Shown here one piece after another: positions 10,158 to 18,851 of a stretch of 64,000 bases of DNA (position 1 is the first letter of the stretch; each line of letters begins with the position of its first letter). The notes beneath the pieces are model-generated. The model was given only the letters and a program-made list of their open reading frames with translations. It was not told the DNA's origin and did not search any database. The stretch comes from an uncultured Hyphomicrobiales bacterium (GTDB lineage Bacteria; Pseudomonadota; Alphaproteobacteria; Rhizobiales; Beijerinckiaceae). The stretch covers positions 62,001-126,000 of the forward strand of contig CAINED010000014.1 in assembly GCA_903847605.1 (NCBI GenBank), in the 5' to 3' direction. Position numbers and translations under genes: made by a program.

Positions 10158-11267
10158 TCAGCGGATTAGCAAGATCGCCGCCAGCACCAGGAGTCCGATC
10201 CACAGCGTCTCCGCTACCATCAGACCGACGGGCAGCCAGCCGACTTTCATGAGATCGCGCAGTGACGTCTTCATGCCGAGCGCCGCAATGGCCGTCACGA
10301 GGCACCAGCTTGAGATCGTGCCGAGGGTATTGATGAACGGCTGCGGGATCGGCAGCAGGCTGTTGATGGCGACGAGCAGGACGAAAACAATGAGAAACAG
10401 TGGAAAGCGCGGCGCCCCGCCATCGGCGCTGTCCTTTGCATAACGTGCGATGACGAAGGATATGCAGAGCACGACGGGAATGAGCATCGCGACGCGCAGC
10501 AGCTTCACATAGGTCGAGATATCGCCCGCTTCCTGCGAAATCATGTAGCCCGCGCCGACGACCTGCGCGACATCGTGAATCGTCCCGCCGAGAAAAAGAC
10601 CTGCCTGCGCATTGGAAAAATGCAGCGCCTTCGCGATCAGCGGATAAATCACCATGGCGATGGTCGAGAGTGTGGTCACGCCGACGACCGTGAGAACTGT
10701 ATCGCGCTCCTTCTTGTCGAATTTCGGCAAAGCCGCGGAAATCGCCAGAGCCGCAGAAGCGCCGCAGATCGCGACAGCACCGCCTGACAGGATGCCGAAG
10801 GACTTGCCGAGGCCAAGTCTCTTGCCAGCCCACAGGCCGAACAGCGTCGTCGTGACAACGCTTGTAATCACCATCAGCACCGGCGCGAGGCCGAGGCTCG
10901 CAATCTGGGATATCGTGATGCGCGCGCCAAGCAGCGCGACGCCGATGCGCAGGATCGTGCGCGAGGCAAATTCCACGCCCGCCTTGCAGCGCCCGTCCTC
11001 ATGCAGAAAGTGAAAGGCCATGCCGATGAGCAGAGCGAACAGCATCACGGGCGAATTGTAGGTCTGCGAAAGGAAGGTTGCCGCAATGGCGATCGTGCCG
11101 GCAACGAGCACGCCGGGATAGATGGCGTGCAGCAGATCGCCCTTCGGCAGGCGGGAAAACGCATGCGCGGGCGCTGGCGGCGTAATCTCGGTGACGCCCT
11201 CCATGCTTTCGAGCGAGGCATAGTAATCGAGCTGCCGCGTGGCGGCATCGTCTGCCGGTTTCAACAT
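10158..11267 (-). CDS. YeiH-family (UPF0324/COG2855) putative sulfate or sulfite exporter
   Basis: A 369-residue polytopic inner-membrane protein with about ten hydrophobic segments. Family signatures include LLIGMAFHFL, RIGVALLGARITISQI, the GGAVAICGASAALAISA stretch and GTIHDVAQVVGAGYMIS. The E. coli member is YeiH. The family is annotated as sulfate exporters, and some members have been linked to export of sulfur oxyanions in sulfonate catabolism. It begins only 13 bases behind a TauD-type dioxygenase gene, so the two are probably co-transcribed. Substrate is inferred, not shown. Confidence 0.88.
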   Translation of the reverse strand: MLKPADDAATRQLDYYASLESMEGVTEITPPAPAHAFSRLPKGDLLHAIYPGVLVAGTIAIAATFLSQTYNSPVMLFALLIGMAFHFLHEDGRCKAGVEFASRTILRIGVALLGARITISQIASLGLAPVLMVITSVVTTTLFGLWAGKRLGLGKSFGILSGGAVAICGASAALAISAALPKFDKKERDTVLTVVGVTTLSTIAMVIYPLIAKALHFSNAQAGLFLGGTIHDVAQVVGAGYMISQEAGDISTYVKLLRVAMLIPVVLCISFVIARYAKDSADGGAPRFPLFLIVFVLLVAINSLLPIPQPFINTLGTISSWCLVTAIAALGMKTSLRDLMKVGWLPVGLMVAETLWIGLLVLAAILLIR

Positions 11268-11280
11268 GGGGCGGATATGC

Positions 11281-12243
11281 TCATAATTCGTGCTGGCGCT
11301 TCGGACGATCCTTGAAGCTCATCACCGATGGCGCTTTCAATTTGCGCAGTTCTTCCTGGGGCGCGACATAGCCGGCGCCGAAGGGTCGGTCGCCGCGGAT
11401 CGTGACGCGTTCCATCATGCGCCGCTGCGGATAATAGTCATGCACCGCCGCATGCATCGTCCATCTGTTGTCCCAGAAAACCAGCATGTCCGGCTCCCAG
11501 CGATGGCGATAGTGATATTCGAGCGTATTGACAGTGCGGAACAGGCGGTCGAGCAGATCGCGGCTCTCGCTCTCTTCCATGCCCTTGATGTAGAGCGTGA
11601 ACTGCGGATTGACGAACAGCGCCTTCTTGCCGGTGATCGGGTGCACGCGCACGACGGGATGGGTGACCGGACGATAGATTTCTTCATAGGCGCGCAGGCG
11701 TTTCCAGCCTTCTTCCGATCCCTCGAACAATTGCTTGAACGGCTTGAAGTCGTGCACGGCTTCCATTCCGTCGATGAACTTTTGCAAGCGGTCCGACAGC
11801 CCTTCATAGGCCGCGACCATCGAGCAAAAAACCGTATCGCCGCCGATCTCGGGGATGATCTTCGAGCACAGCATCGTGCCCATGGGCGGGCATTCGCGGA
11901 ATGTTTCGTCGGAATGCCAGATATCGGTCGGCGGCGGCGGATTGCCTTCCTTATTGTCGTAAACGATGAGTTCGGGCTGCTCCTTGCCGCTGGTCGAGAA
12001 GGGATGCACTGTCAGTTCGCCAAACATGCGCCCGAAACGCTTGAGATCTTCCGACGAAATCTTCTGCTTGGGAAAAACCAGCACACCATGCTCGGCATGG
12101 GCCTGCTTGATCGCTTCGAAAGTGTTGGCGTCTAGAGGTTGCGTCAGGTCGACGCCCGTGACCTCTGCGCCGAGGAACGCGCCGATGCGCTTCACCTTGA
12201 TGGGCGATGCCTCGACCGCGCTGAGATGTTGTGTCTGCGCCAT
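11281..12243 (-). CDS. TauD/TfdA-family Fe(II)/2-oxoglutarate dioxygenase
   Basis: A 320-residue cytoplasmic enzyme. The iron facial triad is visible as HSD in DIWHSDETF (His and Asp) and the distal His in WTMHAAVHDY, with the 2-oxoglutarate arginine in the RRMMERVTIRGDRP region. The opening IGAFLGAEVTGVDLTQPL is typical of TauD/TfdA. Members hydroxylate taurine, alkyl sulfates, phenoxyacetates or similar acids; the substrate here cannot be read from sequence. A GGGAGG lies upstream of ATG 12243. It pairs with the YeiH-type exporter downstream, which hints at a sulfonate or sulfate-ester substrate. Confidence 0.9.
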   Translation of the reverse strand: MAQTQHLSAVEASPIKVKRIGAFLGAEVTGVDLTQPLDANTFEAIKQAHAEHGVLVFPKQKISSEDLKRFGRMFGELTVHPFSTSGKEQPELIVYDNKEGNPPPPTDIWHSDETFRECPPMGTMLCSKIIPEIGGDTVFCSMVAAYEGLSDRLQKFIDGMEAVHDFKPFKQLFEGSEEGWKRLRAYEEIYRPVTHPVVRVHPITGKKALFVNPQFTLYIKGMEESESRDLLDRLFRTVNTLEYHYRHRWEPDMLVFWDNRWTMHAAVHDYYPQRRMMERVTIRGDRPFGAGYVAPQEELRKLKAPSVMSFKDRPKRQHEL

Positions 12244-12307
12244 ATCTGCCTCCCGATTTTATGTATTGAAGCGAGCCGCTCTCTGACGGACGCAGTTTCG
12301 TTCGATT

Positions 12308-12967
12308 TCAGGCTTCCGCAGTCATACCCTGCCGGATGCCCTGCAGCAGCACTTCGGGTGGTTGCGCGCCGGAGGCGCCGACCCGGTTGTTGAAGATGTA
12401 GAAGGGCACGCCGTTGATGCCCATGCGCTGCGCGGTCGCGATTTCCTCGCGCACCTCCTCCTCGTCGGAATTCCCTGCCAGCAGCCGTTCGACGACGGCG
12501 CGTTCGAGGCCGTTCTGCGCGCCGACATCGGCCAGAAGGTCGTGGTCGCCGATATCTTCGCCTTCGATGAAGAACAGCGTCAGCAGCCGTTCCTTCACGG
12601 CGCTTTGTGTGCCGACGGCCTGCGCCCAGCGCAGCAGCCTGTGCGCGTCGAGCGTGTTCGGCGAAATCCTGATCTTCTCGAAAGCGAAGGGAATGCCGAC
12701 TTCCTCGCCGAGCTTTTCGAGTCGCGCATACATGTCCCTGGCGCGGTTGGGCCCGAACTTGCGGTTCAGATATTCCTCGCGGGGAATGCCGCCTCTGGGG
12801 ATCGTGCCGTCGAGCTGAAACGGTCGCCAGAAAATCGAGGCGGGCACGTCAGGCGCCAGCGCCAGCGCCTGTTCGAGACGGCGCTTGCCGACGAAGCACC
12901 ATGGGCACACCACATCGGACACAACGTCGATCCGTGCGACCTCATTCGTGACTTGAGATTCAGACAT
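12308..12967 (-). CDS. DsbA-family oxidoreductase, FrnE-like
   Basis: A 219-residue thioredoxin-fold protein with the redox motif CPWC at residues 21-24 (DVVCPWCFVGKRRLEQAL) followed by a helical insertion. The C-terminal cis-proline stretch GINGVPFYIFNN is as in FrnE and 2-hydroxychromene-2-carboxylate isomerase relatives. No signal peptide, so it is probably cytoplasmic. It lies in a minus-strand run between the acyl-adenylate-like gene and the TauD gene, with gaps of about 65 bases. Substrate unknown. Confidence 0.88.
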   Translation of the reverse strand: MSESQVTNEVARIDVVSDVVCPWCFVGKRRLEQALALAPDVPASIFWRPFQLDGTIPRGGIPREEYLNRKFGPNRARDMYARLEKLGEEVGIPFAFEKIRISPNTLDAHRLLRWAQAVGTQSAVKERLLTLFFIEGEDIGDHDLLADVGAQNGLERAVVERLLAGNSDEEEVREEIATAQRMGINGVPFYIFNNRVGASGAQPPEVLLQGIRQGMTAEA

Positions 12968-13033
12968 GCTCGGCCCCGGCGGCTAGATATCTACACTATC
13001 GCTCTTTCGAAAAACCGGAGTCTTCGCGCGATT

Positions 13034-14224
13034 CTATATCGAGACGGCCGCGCCTTCGATGGCGATTGCCGTATCGAGCCGGCCGTGGGTCAAAAGATAA
13101 TGCAGCTTGCGCCGCGCCGCCAGCACATCCTGCCCGTCGAGGCTGAGCATGTGTTGCGCCGTGAGCGGCGCTACGCGCGCGCCCGACGGCAGGCGGCGTT
13201 CCGCGATGGCCGCAATCTCGCCGATGCCATAGAGATCGAAAACCGGCAGTTCCGTCGCCAAGAATCCGCCCGGCGGTTCGACCGGAATTTCGGCGGGCAT
13301 ATGCTTGTAGCGTGCGAGCATGACCAGCGATGCAAGAACATCCGGGTCTGCGAGGCCGCTGGCCGCGAACTCTTCCGCCAGCATGACAGGCGCAATCAGA
13401 TGCACAGGGCGCAGCGCTTCGCATATCGTCAGCAGCTGCCGGGCGTCGAAGGGCGCATGAAGAACCAGCGGCGCGCCGGCAATCAGCGCGGCGGCAGGAC
13501 CTGCAACCAGCCCCGCGAAACTCGCTGGCAGTATCGCCGAGACGAGCGGTATCTGCGTGCCGATCTGCACCCGTGTCACAAAGTCGAGGGCGCTGGCGAC
13601 GATGGTGCGTTGGCGATGGAAGTGGCTCTGTCCGTCAATGCCTCGCGTGATGAGGAGCGCATGGCTGGAAGCATCCGGGGCAGCCATGGCAGCGCCGCCG
13701 ATTTGTTCGGCCATCGGATCGAGAGGCGCAGCGCCATCGAAAGACGTCCGCCCGAGTGACGCCACGATACGCACGCGTTCCGACCTGGCTGCCGCGCTGA
13801 ACATGGCTTCGCCGATATCGACGTCGCCACACGCCGGTTCGCCGGCAATTGCAGCCGCTCCAATGGCGGCCGCGAAGTCCGCGATCTCAGTGACGCCGAG
13901 ATGGGGCCCAACGAGCGCAACATCGAGGCCTGCGCGCATCGCGCCCAACATGCCCGCAAGCACGGACCCCGATGCCGTCGCAACGATGAGCACGCGTTCG
14001 CCGGCCGACAAACTCAGTTGCCGCCATGCCTGCGCGGTTGCGCCGACGCGCTGTTCGAGCTGGCCGAAGGTAAAGCTTTGGGCGCTGTCGGCGACATCGT
14101 GGAAGGCGACCCGCTCAGGCCGCAGCCGCGCTGCGCCGCTCACCAGCGCGCCGAGGTCCAGCCTTGCGAACGGATCGCCGGCCGTTCCTTCCACTTGACC
14201 CGACTGATCGGCAGTGGCGCTCAT
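13034..14224 (-). CDS. Degenerate AMP-binding (ANL) acyl-CoA-synthetase-like protein
   Basis: A 396-residue protein matching the N-terminal domain of adenylate-forming enzymes: a segment like LxxxGVxxGDRV (LSLSAGERVLIVATASGSVLAG) and one like the YGxTE A5 motif (FDLYGIGEIAAIAERR). The nucleotide-binding loop that should read T-S/G-GTTG-x-PK is instead LLITRGIDGQSHFHRQ, lacking the Gly/Thr-rich loop and lysine. The C-terminal lid domain with its catalytic lysine is missing, so adenylation activity is doubtful. Start ATG 14224 overlaps the yejA-like stop by four bases (ATGA), implying translational coupling; ATG 14242 is an alternative. Confidence 0.65.
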   Translation of the reverse strand: MSATADQSGQVEGTAGDPFARLDLGALVSGAARLRPERVAFHDVADSAQSFTFGQLEQRVGATAQAWRQLSLSAGERVLIVATASGSVLAGMLGAMRAGLDVALVGPHLGVTEIADFAAAIGAAAIAGEPACGDVDIGEAMFSAAARSERVRIVASLGRTSFDGAAPLDPMAEQIGGAAMAAPDASSHALLITRGIDGQSHFHRQRTIVASALDFVTRVQIGTQIPLVSAILPASFAGLVAGPAAALIAGAPLVLHAPFDARQLLTICEALRPVHLIAPVMLAEEFAASGLADPDVLASLVMLARYKHMPAEIPVEPPGGFLATELPVFDLYGIGEIAAIAERRLPSGARVAPLTAQHMLSLDGQDVLAARRKLHYLLTHGRLDTAIAIEGAAVSI

Positions 14225-16086
14225 GGCGATTTTCTCCACCATGTTTCGAGAGCCTGTCCGAACAGAGGGCTGCCATAGCGCGGCAGCCTCTCGGGATAGG
14301 CGAGTTCGCGCGAATGCACGAGCCATTGTTGCGGCTTGTGATAGAGCGGCACGATATAGAAGCCCGATTGCAGCACGCGATCGTAGGCGCGCACGGCGCT
14401 GCGAAACTCTTCGGGATCGACGGCTTTCAGCATGGTCGCAATCAACCCGTCGAGCGCTTCCGAGTGCGCGCCTGTCAGATTGAACGAGGATTCCTGCTTC
14501 GCGCTTTGCGAGGACCAGCGATTGCGTTGTTCGTTGCCGGGCGAATTCGAGGCGATCCACGCGCCGAAGGTCATGTCGAAATCGAACTTCTGCCGCCGCC
14601 GCTGATATTGCACGAGATCGACCTGCCGCACGCGCGCGTCGATGCCGAGGCGTTTCAGCGATTGCGCGAAGATCAGCGCGAGCCGTTCCTGTTCGCGCTC
14701 GGTCACCATGATCTCGAACGCGAGCTGCCGTCCCGCCTTGTTGCGCAACTGTCCCTGCGCAAGCGAATAACCAGCCTTGCTGAAAAGCTCCATCGCTTTG
14801 CGGGCGAGATTGCGGTCGAGCCCGCTGGCGTCGCTCAGCGGCGGCATGTATTTGCCTTCGAGAATGTCCGGGCGCACGACGCCGGGATAGGCTTCGAGGA
14901 TCTTGCGTTCGATGTCGTTCGCCGGTTTGCCGCTTGCGGCAAGTTCGGTCTCGTCGAAAAAGCTCTTCGTACGCCGGTAGAGGCCGCCATAGAGATTGGC
15001 GTTGATCCATTCGAAATCGAAAAGAAGGCCAAGGGCTTCGCGCACAAGCGCATCTTCGAAAACGCTGCGCCTGGTGTTGAAGGCTAGGCCCTGCATGCCC
15101 TTGGCGCCGCCGAGCGGCAATGCGACTTTGATCAGCCGCCCGTCTGCGATGGGGGGAATGTCATAGCCCGTCAGCCATTTCGTCGGATCGTTCTCCTCGC
15201 GATATTCGACGAGGCCCGCTTTCAGCGCTTCGTAGAATGTCGTGCCGTCGCGAAAATATTCGAAACGTATCTCGTCGAAATTGTAGAAGCCGCGATGAAC
15301 AGGCAGGTCCTTCGCCCAATAGTCCCTGTTGCGTTCGAGCATGATCGACTGGCCGGGCTTCATCTGCTTGATGACATAGGGACCGGAGCCGACAGGTATG
15401 GAAAGCGAAGCGTTGTCGAAAGTCTCGGCGTTCGTGTGCTTGCGCGACAGGACAGGCATCAGCGCAAGTATCAGCGGCAACTCGCGATCGTTCGCGCCCG
15501 CGAGATCGAAACGCACCGTGACGCTATCAGGCGTTTCGATGCCTTTCACAAGCTGGAAGGCGGCGCGGTGCTGCGGACGCCCTTTCTTCCCCAGAAGCTC
15601 GAAGGAAAAGCGGATGTCGTCCGATGTGACCGGCGAGCCGTCGGAAAAGCGCGCGCGCGGATCGAGCCGGAACGTGACATGGCTGCGGGCTGCATCGGTC
15701 TCGACGGTTTTCGCGATCAGGCTGTAGAGCGTGAAGGGTTCGTCCAGCGAGCGGAACATCAATGTCTGGTAGAGCGGGCCGACAAGCCCCTGCGCCGCCG
15801 ATCCCGCTTTCAGATTGAACGGATTGAAACTGTCGAACGTGCCCTGCAGGCCCAGGGTCACACGACCGCCCTTGCGGGCCTGCGGATCGGCGTAGGGCAG
15901 ATGGGTGAAGTCGGGCGGCAGCGCGGGTTCGCCATGCATCGCAATCCCGTGCGCCCCGGCTTGCGCGTCCGAGGCCTCGGCCAAAGCGGGAGGGGACGCC
16001 GCCGCTATGGACGCGGCGAGCCAAAGCGCCGCCGCGACACCCGCGGCGCGCATCCGGCCAGAAGCGCGAATCGCCCTTGTTTGCAT
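14221..16086 (-). CDS. Extracellular solute-binding protein family 5, YejA-like peptide/oligopeptide binder
   Basis: A 621-residue periplasmic binding protein with an N-terminal signal peptide (basic start, then VAAALWLAASIAAASPPALA). The mature start HGIAMHGEPALPPDFTHLPYADPQARKGG closely resembles YejA, the binder for microcin C and peptides. SBP_bac_5 landmarks such as GSFDSFNPF-type and LDPRARFSDGSPVTSDDIRFSFELL follow. No yejBEF permease or ATPase genes are visible beside it. It is the first gene of a minus-strand run, and its stop overlaps the next start. Confidence 0.9.
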   Translation of the reverse strand: MQTRAIRASGRMRAAGVAAALWLAASIAAASPPALAEASDAQAGAHGIAMHGEPALPPDFTHLPYADPQARKGGRVTLGLQGTFDSFNPFNLKAGSAAQGLVGPLYQTLMFRSLDEPFTLYSLIAKTVETDAARSHVTFRLDPRARFSDGSPVTSDDIRFSFELLGKKGRPQHRAAFQLVKGIETPDSVTVRFDLAGANDRELPLILALMPVLSRKHTNAETFDNASLSIPVGSGPYVIKQMKPGQSIMLERNRDYWAKDLPVHRGFYNFDEIRFEYFRDGTTFYEALKAGLVEYREENDPTKWLTGYDIPPIADGRLIKVALPLGGAKGMQGLAFNTRRSVFEDALVREALGLLFDFEWINANLYGGLYRRTKSFFDETELAASGKPANDIERKILEAYPGVVRPDILEGKYMPPLSDASGLDRNLARKAMELFSKAGYSLAQGQLRNKAGRQLAFEIMVTEREQERLALIFAQSLKRLGIDARVRQVDLVQYQRRRQKFDFDMTFGAWIASNSPGNEQRNRWSSQSAKQESSFNLTGAHSEALDGLIATMLKAVDPEEFRSAVRAYDRVLQSGFYIVPLYHKPQQWLVHSRELAYPERLPRYGSPLFGQALETWWRKSP

Positions 16087-16312
16087 CGCGCCAATCTAGG
16101 GTTTCCTGCCTTTCGCGTCAGCACGCTGGCCGTCGAATTGGCCTGATTTGCTGCTTTTTGCCGATTTCCCGTTTGAGGACTGGAAAGCGCCGCGGGAAAC
16201 ATTTATGGAGGCGTCCAGTCAATTTCTCGCCTTATTCGAGGGCGAAGAGCGGACCGGGATGGACTGGATGTCCTGATATCCCCGGAATGCCGGTCAACCG
16301 AAAGGATCATCG

Positions 16313-17044
16313 ATGGTTCAATCCCTGAAGCGCGCCGGTATGGCGATCGCCGTCGCCGCTGCAGCCCTTGCCGGCGGCCATGCGCTCGCACAATCGACCA
16401 AGAAACCAGCACCTGCGCCTGCGCAGCAAAAGCCCGCTGAGCCCGCTCCCGCTGCGGCCCAGCCGCAGGACAACCGCGTGGAGCTGAAACCGGCGCAGGA
16501 CAAGTGGACGAAAGTTTGCGGCAAGGACGAAGCGGCCGGCAAGGAAATCTGCTACACGACCCGCGATTTCGGCACCGATCCGAATGCCGCTCCGGTTCTC
16601 GCGCTCGCCGTCTACGACATCAAGGGCGACGAGACGAAGGTTGTTCGCTTGCTGATGCCGGTGGGCCTCATGCTGGAGCCGGGCTTCCGCTTCGGCATCG
16701 ACAAGGGCGCCAATCTCGACGGTAAATTCCAGATTTGCTTCCCGAACGGCTGCTTCGCCGAGGCGCGCGTCAAGGTCGCGACCATCAACCAGCTCAAGAA
16801 GGGCACGTTGATGAACGTCTATGTGAAGAACCAGGTGAACAACGAGGTTCAGTTCGTTCTGCCGCTGGAAGGATTCGGTACGGCGTTCGACGGCGCGGCG
16901 ATCGATCCCAAGGTTCTTCAGGCGCAGCAGGAAGAAATGGCCAAGCAGCAGCAGGCATTGCAAAAGCAGCTTGAGGAGCGCGCGGCGGCCGAACGTCAGC
17001 GTCTCGAAGCGCAAGGCGGCGCGGGCGCTGCCGCGCCTAAGTAA
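16313..17044 (+). CDS. IalB-family (invasion-associated locus B) periplasmic protein
   Basis: A 243-residue exported protein. A signal peptide (KRAGMAIAVAAAALAGGHALAQ) is followed by a Pro/Ala/Lys-rich linker, then an IalB domain: WTKVCGKD...EICYTTRDFG and ICFPNGCFAEARV, with four cysteines. The C-terminus is a Gln/Glu/Ala-rich stretch predicted to form a coiled coil. IalB domains are widespread in alphaproteobacteria; the Bartonella member aids erythrocyte invasion, but most have no defined role. A strong terminator follows. Confidence 0.88.
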   Translation: MVQSLKRAGMAIAVAAAALAGGHALAQSTKKPAPAPAQQKPAEPAPAAAQPQDNRVELKPAQDKWTKVCGKDEAAGKEICYTTRDFGTDPNAAPVLALAVYDIKGDETKVVRLLMPVGLMLEPGFRFGIDKGANLDGKFQICFPNGCFAEARVKVATINQLKKGTLMNVYVKNQVNNEVQFVLPLEGFGTAFDGAAIDPKVLQAQQEEMAKQQQALQKQLEERAAAERQRLEAQGGAGAAAPK

Positions 17045-17065
17045 GCGCAGCCACTTGCGGAATCG

Positions 17066-17096
17066 AAAAGGCCGGGCGCATTGTCCCGGCCTTTTT
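17066..17096. terminator. Bidirectional rho-independent terminator between ialB-like gene and hspQ
   Basis: Eleven-pair stem AAAAGGCCGGG (17066-17076) with CCCGGCCTTTT (17085-17095) and an 8-base loop. T and A runs on both flanks allow it to serve both convergent genes. Confidence 0.9.
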
Positions 17097-17114
17097 CATT
17101 GGTGCGAAGTCGGG

Positions 17115-17444
17115 TCAATTCGCGATCTGGCGCTTCATCTTGTAGCGGCCGTCGCGGCCGCGCGTGAACATCTCCGCGATCTGGGGATGACGGACCGGTT
17201 CGCGCGATGTATCCGCCAGCAGGTTCTGCTCGGAGACATAGGCAATGTATTCGGTTTCCTCGTTCTCTGCGAAGAGGTGATAGAAGGGCTGGTCCTTGCT
17301 GGGCCTGACATCCTCTGGGATCGACAGCCACCAGTCCTCGGTATTGTTGAATTCCGGATCGATATCGAAGATCACGCCCCGGAAAGGAAATTTCCGGTGC
17401 TTCACGACCTGGCCGAGACCGAATTTTGCGATACGCGGTTTCAT
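17115..17444 (-). CDS. hspQ: Heat shock protein HspQ (YccV-like, hemimethylated-DNA-binding domain)
   Basis: A 109-residue protein with the YccV-like fold: AKFGLGQVVKHRKFPFRGVIFDIDPEF near residues 6-32, then WWLSIPEDVRPSKDQPFYHLFAEN and AYVSEQNLL. In E. coli HspQ binds DnaA and acts as a specificity factor for Lon protease in the cytoplasm. It starts at ATG 17444 and shares the hairpin terminator with the convergent IalB-like gene. Confidence 0.92.
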   Translation of the reverse strand: MKPRIAKFGLGQVVKHRKFPFRGVIFDIDPEFNNTEDWWLSIPEDVRPSKDQPFYHLFAENEETEYIAYVSEQNLLADTSREPVRHPQIAEMFTRGRDGRYKMKRQIAN

Positions 17445-17622
17445 TATTCATCCTGTTATTGCGATGTAACTAATGGCGGGGTCCGCCAGCGTCAACCGCG
17501 CCAGCCGCCGGGCAGGGCGGGCGGATTCTACGGATTGGATTGGCGGCGGGCCTGAACTAGGTCCACATGGCGCAGGCGACGCCAGGGGCCTGATTTCAGA
17601 TGCCCAGGAGGCAGGAACAGGA

Positions 17623-18813
17623 ATGAGCGAAAGTCAGAAACTACGTCCGCGGGCCCTCTCGGCCATGCGCGAGTTCCTCGCTCATGAGGCCGCCGGCGGT
17701 TACGTCCTGATGGGCGTGGCCGTCCTTGCGCTGCTTGTCGCCAATTCTCCTCTGGCCGAAGGCTATGCCGCCTTTTTCCGCCAGAAGCTCGGCCCGTATA
17801 GCCTGCTGCACTGGATCAACGATGCGCTGATGGCAGTCTTCTTCCTGCTCGTTGGCCTTGAAATCAAACGCGAGCTCGTGGACGGACAGCTTTCCACGTG
17901 GCCGGATCGCATTTTGCCGGGGATTGCGGCAGCCGGCGGCATGATTGCGCCGGCAATTTTCTATCTGCTGTTCGCCGGCGCTGACGCAGCCTTGATCCGG
18001 GGTTGGGCGATTCCCGCGGCGACGGACATCGCCTTCTCGCTTGGCGTTCTCGCCTTGCTTGGCTCCCGCGTCCCGGTGTCTCTGAAGATTTTTCTGACGG
18101 CCCTCGCCATCATTGACGATCTCGGCGCGATTATCGTCATTGCTCTGTTCTACACGGCGCAAATATCCGCGATGGCTTTGGGCGGCGCTGCGGTCGTTCT
18201 TGCCCTGCTTGTCGCTTTCAACCGCCTTGGCGTGCGTTCGCTTTGGCCCTATCTGCTGGCGGGTTGCGTCCTTTGGTATTTCGTCCACGAGAGCGGCGTC
18301 CATGCGACGCTGGCCGGCGTGCTGCTGGCGCTGACGATACCGATAGATGTGAGCCCCGCGCGCCCTGACGACGGGGATTCGCCGCTTCATATGCTGGAAC
18401 ACGCCATTTCGCCGTGGGTCGCATTTCTGATCGTCCCGATTTTCGGTTTCGCGAATGCGGGCGTTTCGCTGGGCGGCAGCGGCTGGGCGCAACTTGCTCA
18501 TCCCGTCACTCTGGGTATCGCCGCGGGCCTGTTTCTCGGCAAGCAGGTCGGCGTGTTCGGATCGGTGTGGATTCTCGTGAAAACCGGCCTCGCGCAACGA
18601 CCGCGCGATGCGACATGGGGACAGATTTATGGCGTCGCGCTGCTCTGCGGCATCGGCTTCACGATGAGCCTTTTCATCGGCCTGCTGGCTTTTCCGGGCA
18701 ATCCCGAACTCGAACAGGCCGTGAAGATAGGCGTGCTCGCGGGTTCGGTTCTCTCCGCGATTGTCGGCGCTTTCGCCTTGCTTTTGTTTTCGCCCAAAAC
18801 GCCGCAGGCTTGA
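17623..18813 (+). CDS. nhaA: Na+/H+ antiporter NhaA
   Basis: A 396-residue inner-membrane antiporter expelling Na+ or Li+ in exchange for protons at alkaline pH. The functional core matches E. coli closely: AIPAATDIAFSLGVLALLGS carries the equivalent of Asp133, and ALAIIDDLGAIIVIALFYT carries the Asp163-Asp164 pair. About twelve helices are apparent. ATG 17623 follows AGGAACAGG; the frame extends upstream but without NhaA similarity. It is followed 38 bases later by nnr. Confidence 0.96.
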   Translation: MSESQKLRPRALSAMREFLAHEAAGGYVLMGVAVLALLVANSPLAEGYAAFFRQKLGPYSLLHWINDALMAVFFLLVGLEIKRELVDGQLSTWPDRILPGIAAAGGMIAPAIFYLLFAGADAALIRGWAIPAATDIAFSLGVLALLGSRVPVSLKIFLTALAIIDDLGAIIVIALFYTAQISAMALGGAAVVLALLVAFNRLGVRSLWPYLLAGCVLWYFVHESGVHATLAGVLLALTIPIDVSPARPDDGDSPLHMLEHAISPWVAFLIVPIFGFANAGVSLGGSGWAQLAHPVTLGIAAGLFLGKQVGVFGSVWILVKTGLAQRPRDATWGQIYGVALLCGIGFTMSLFIGLLAFPGNPELEQAVKIGVLAGSVLSAIVGAFALLLFSPKTPQA

Positions 18814-18851
18814 AGCTTGCGCGTTGCGCGGGCGTGTCGCACGATTGAACG

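Noticed and set aside
13034-15010. A single 658-codon minus-strand gene
   Set aside because: The first 250 or so codons are a shadow of the YejA-like gene in another frame; the real protein begins at 14224.
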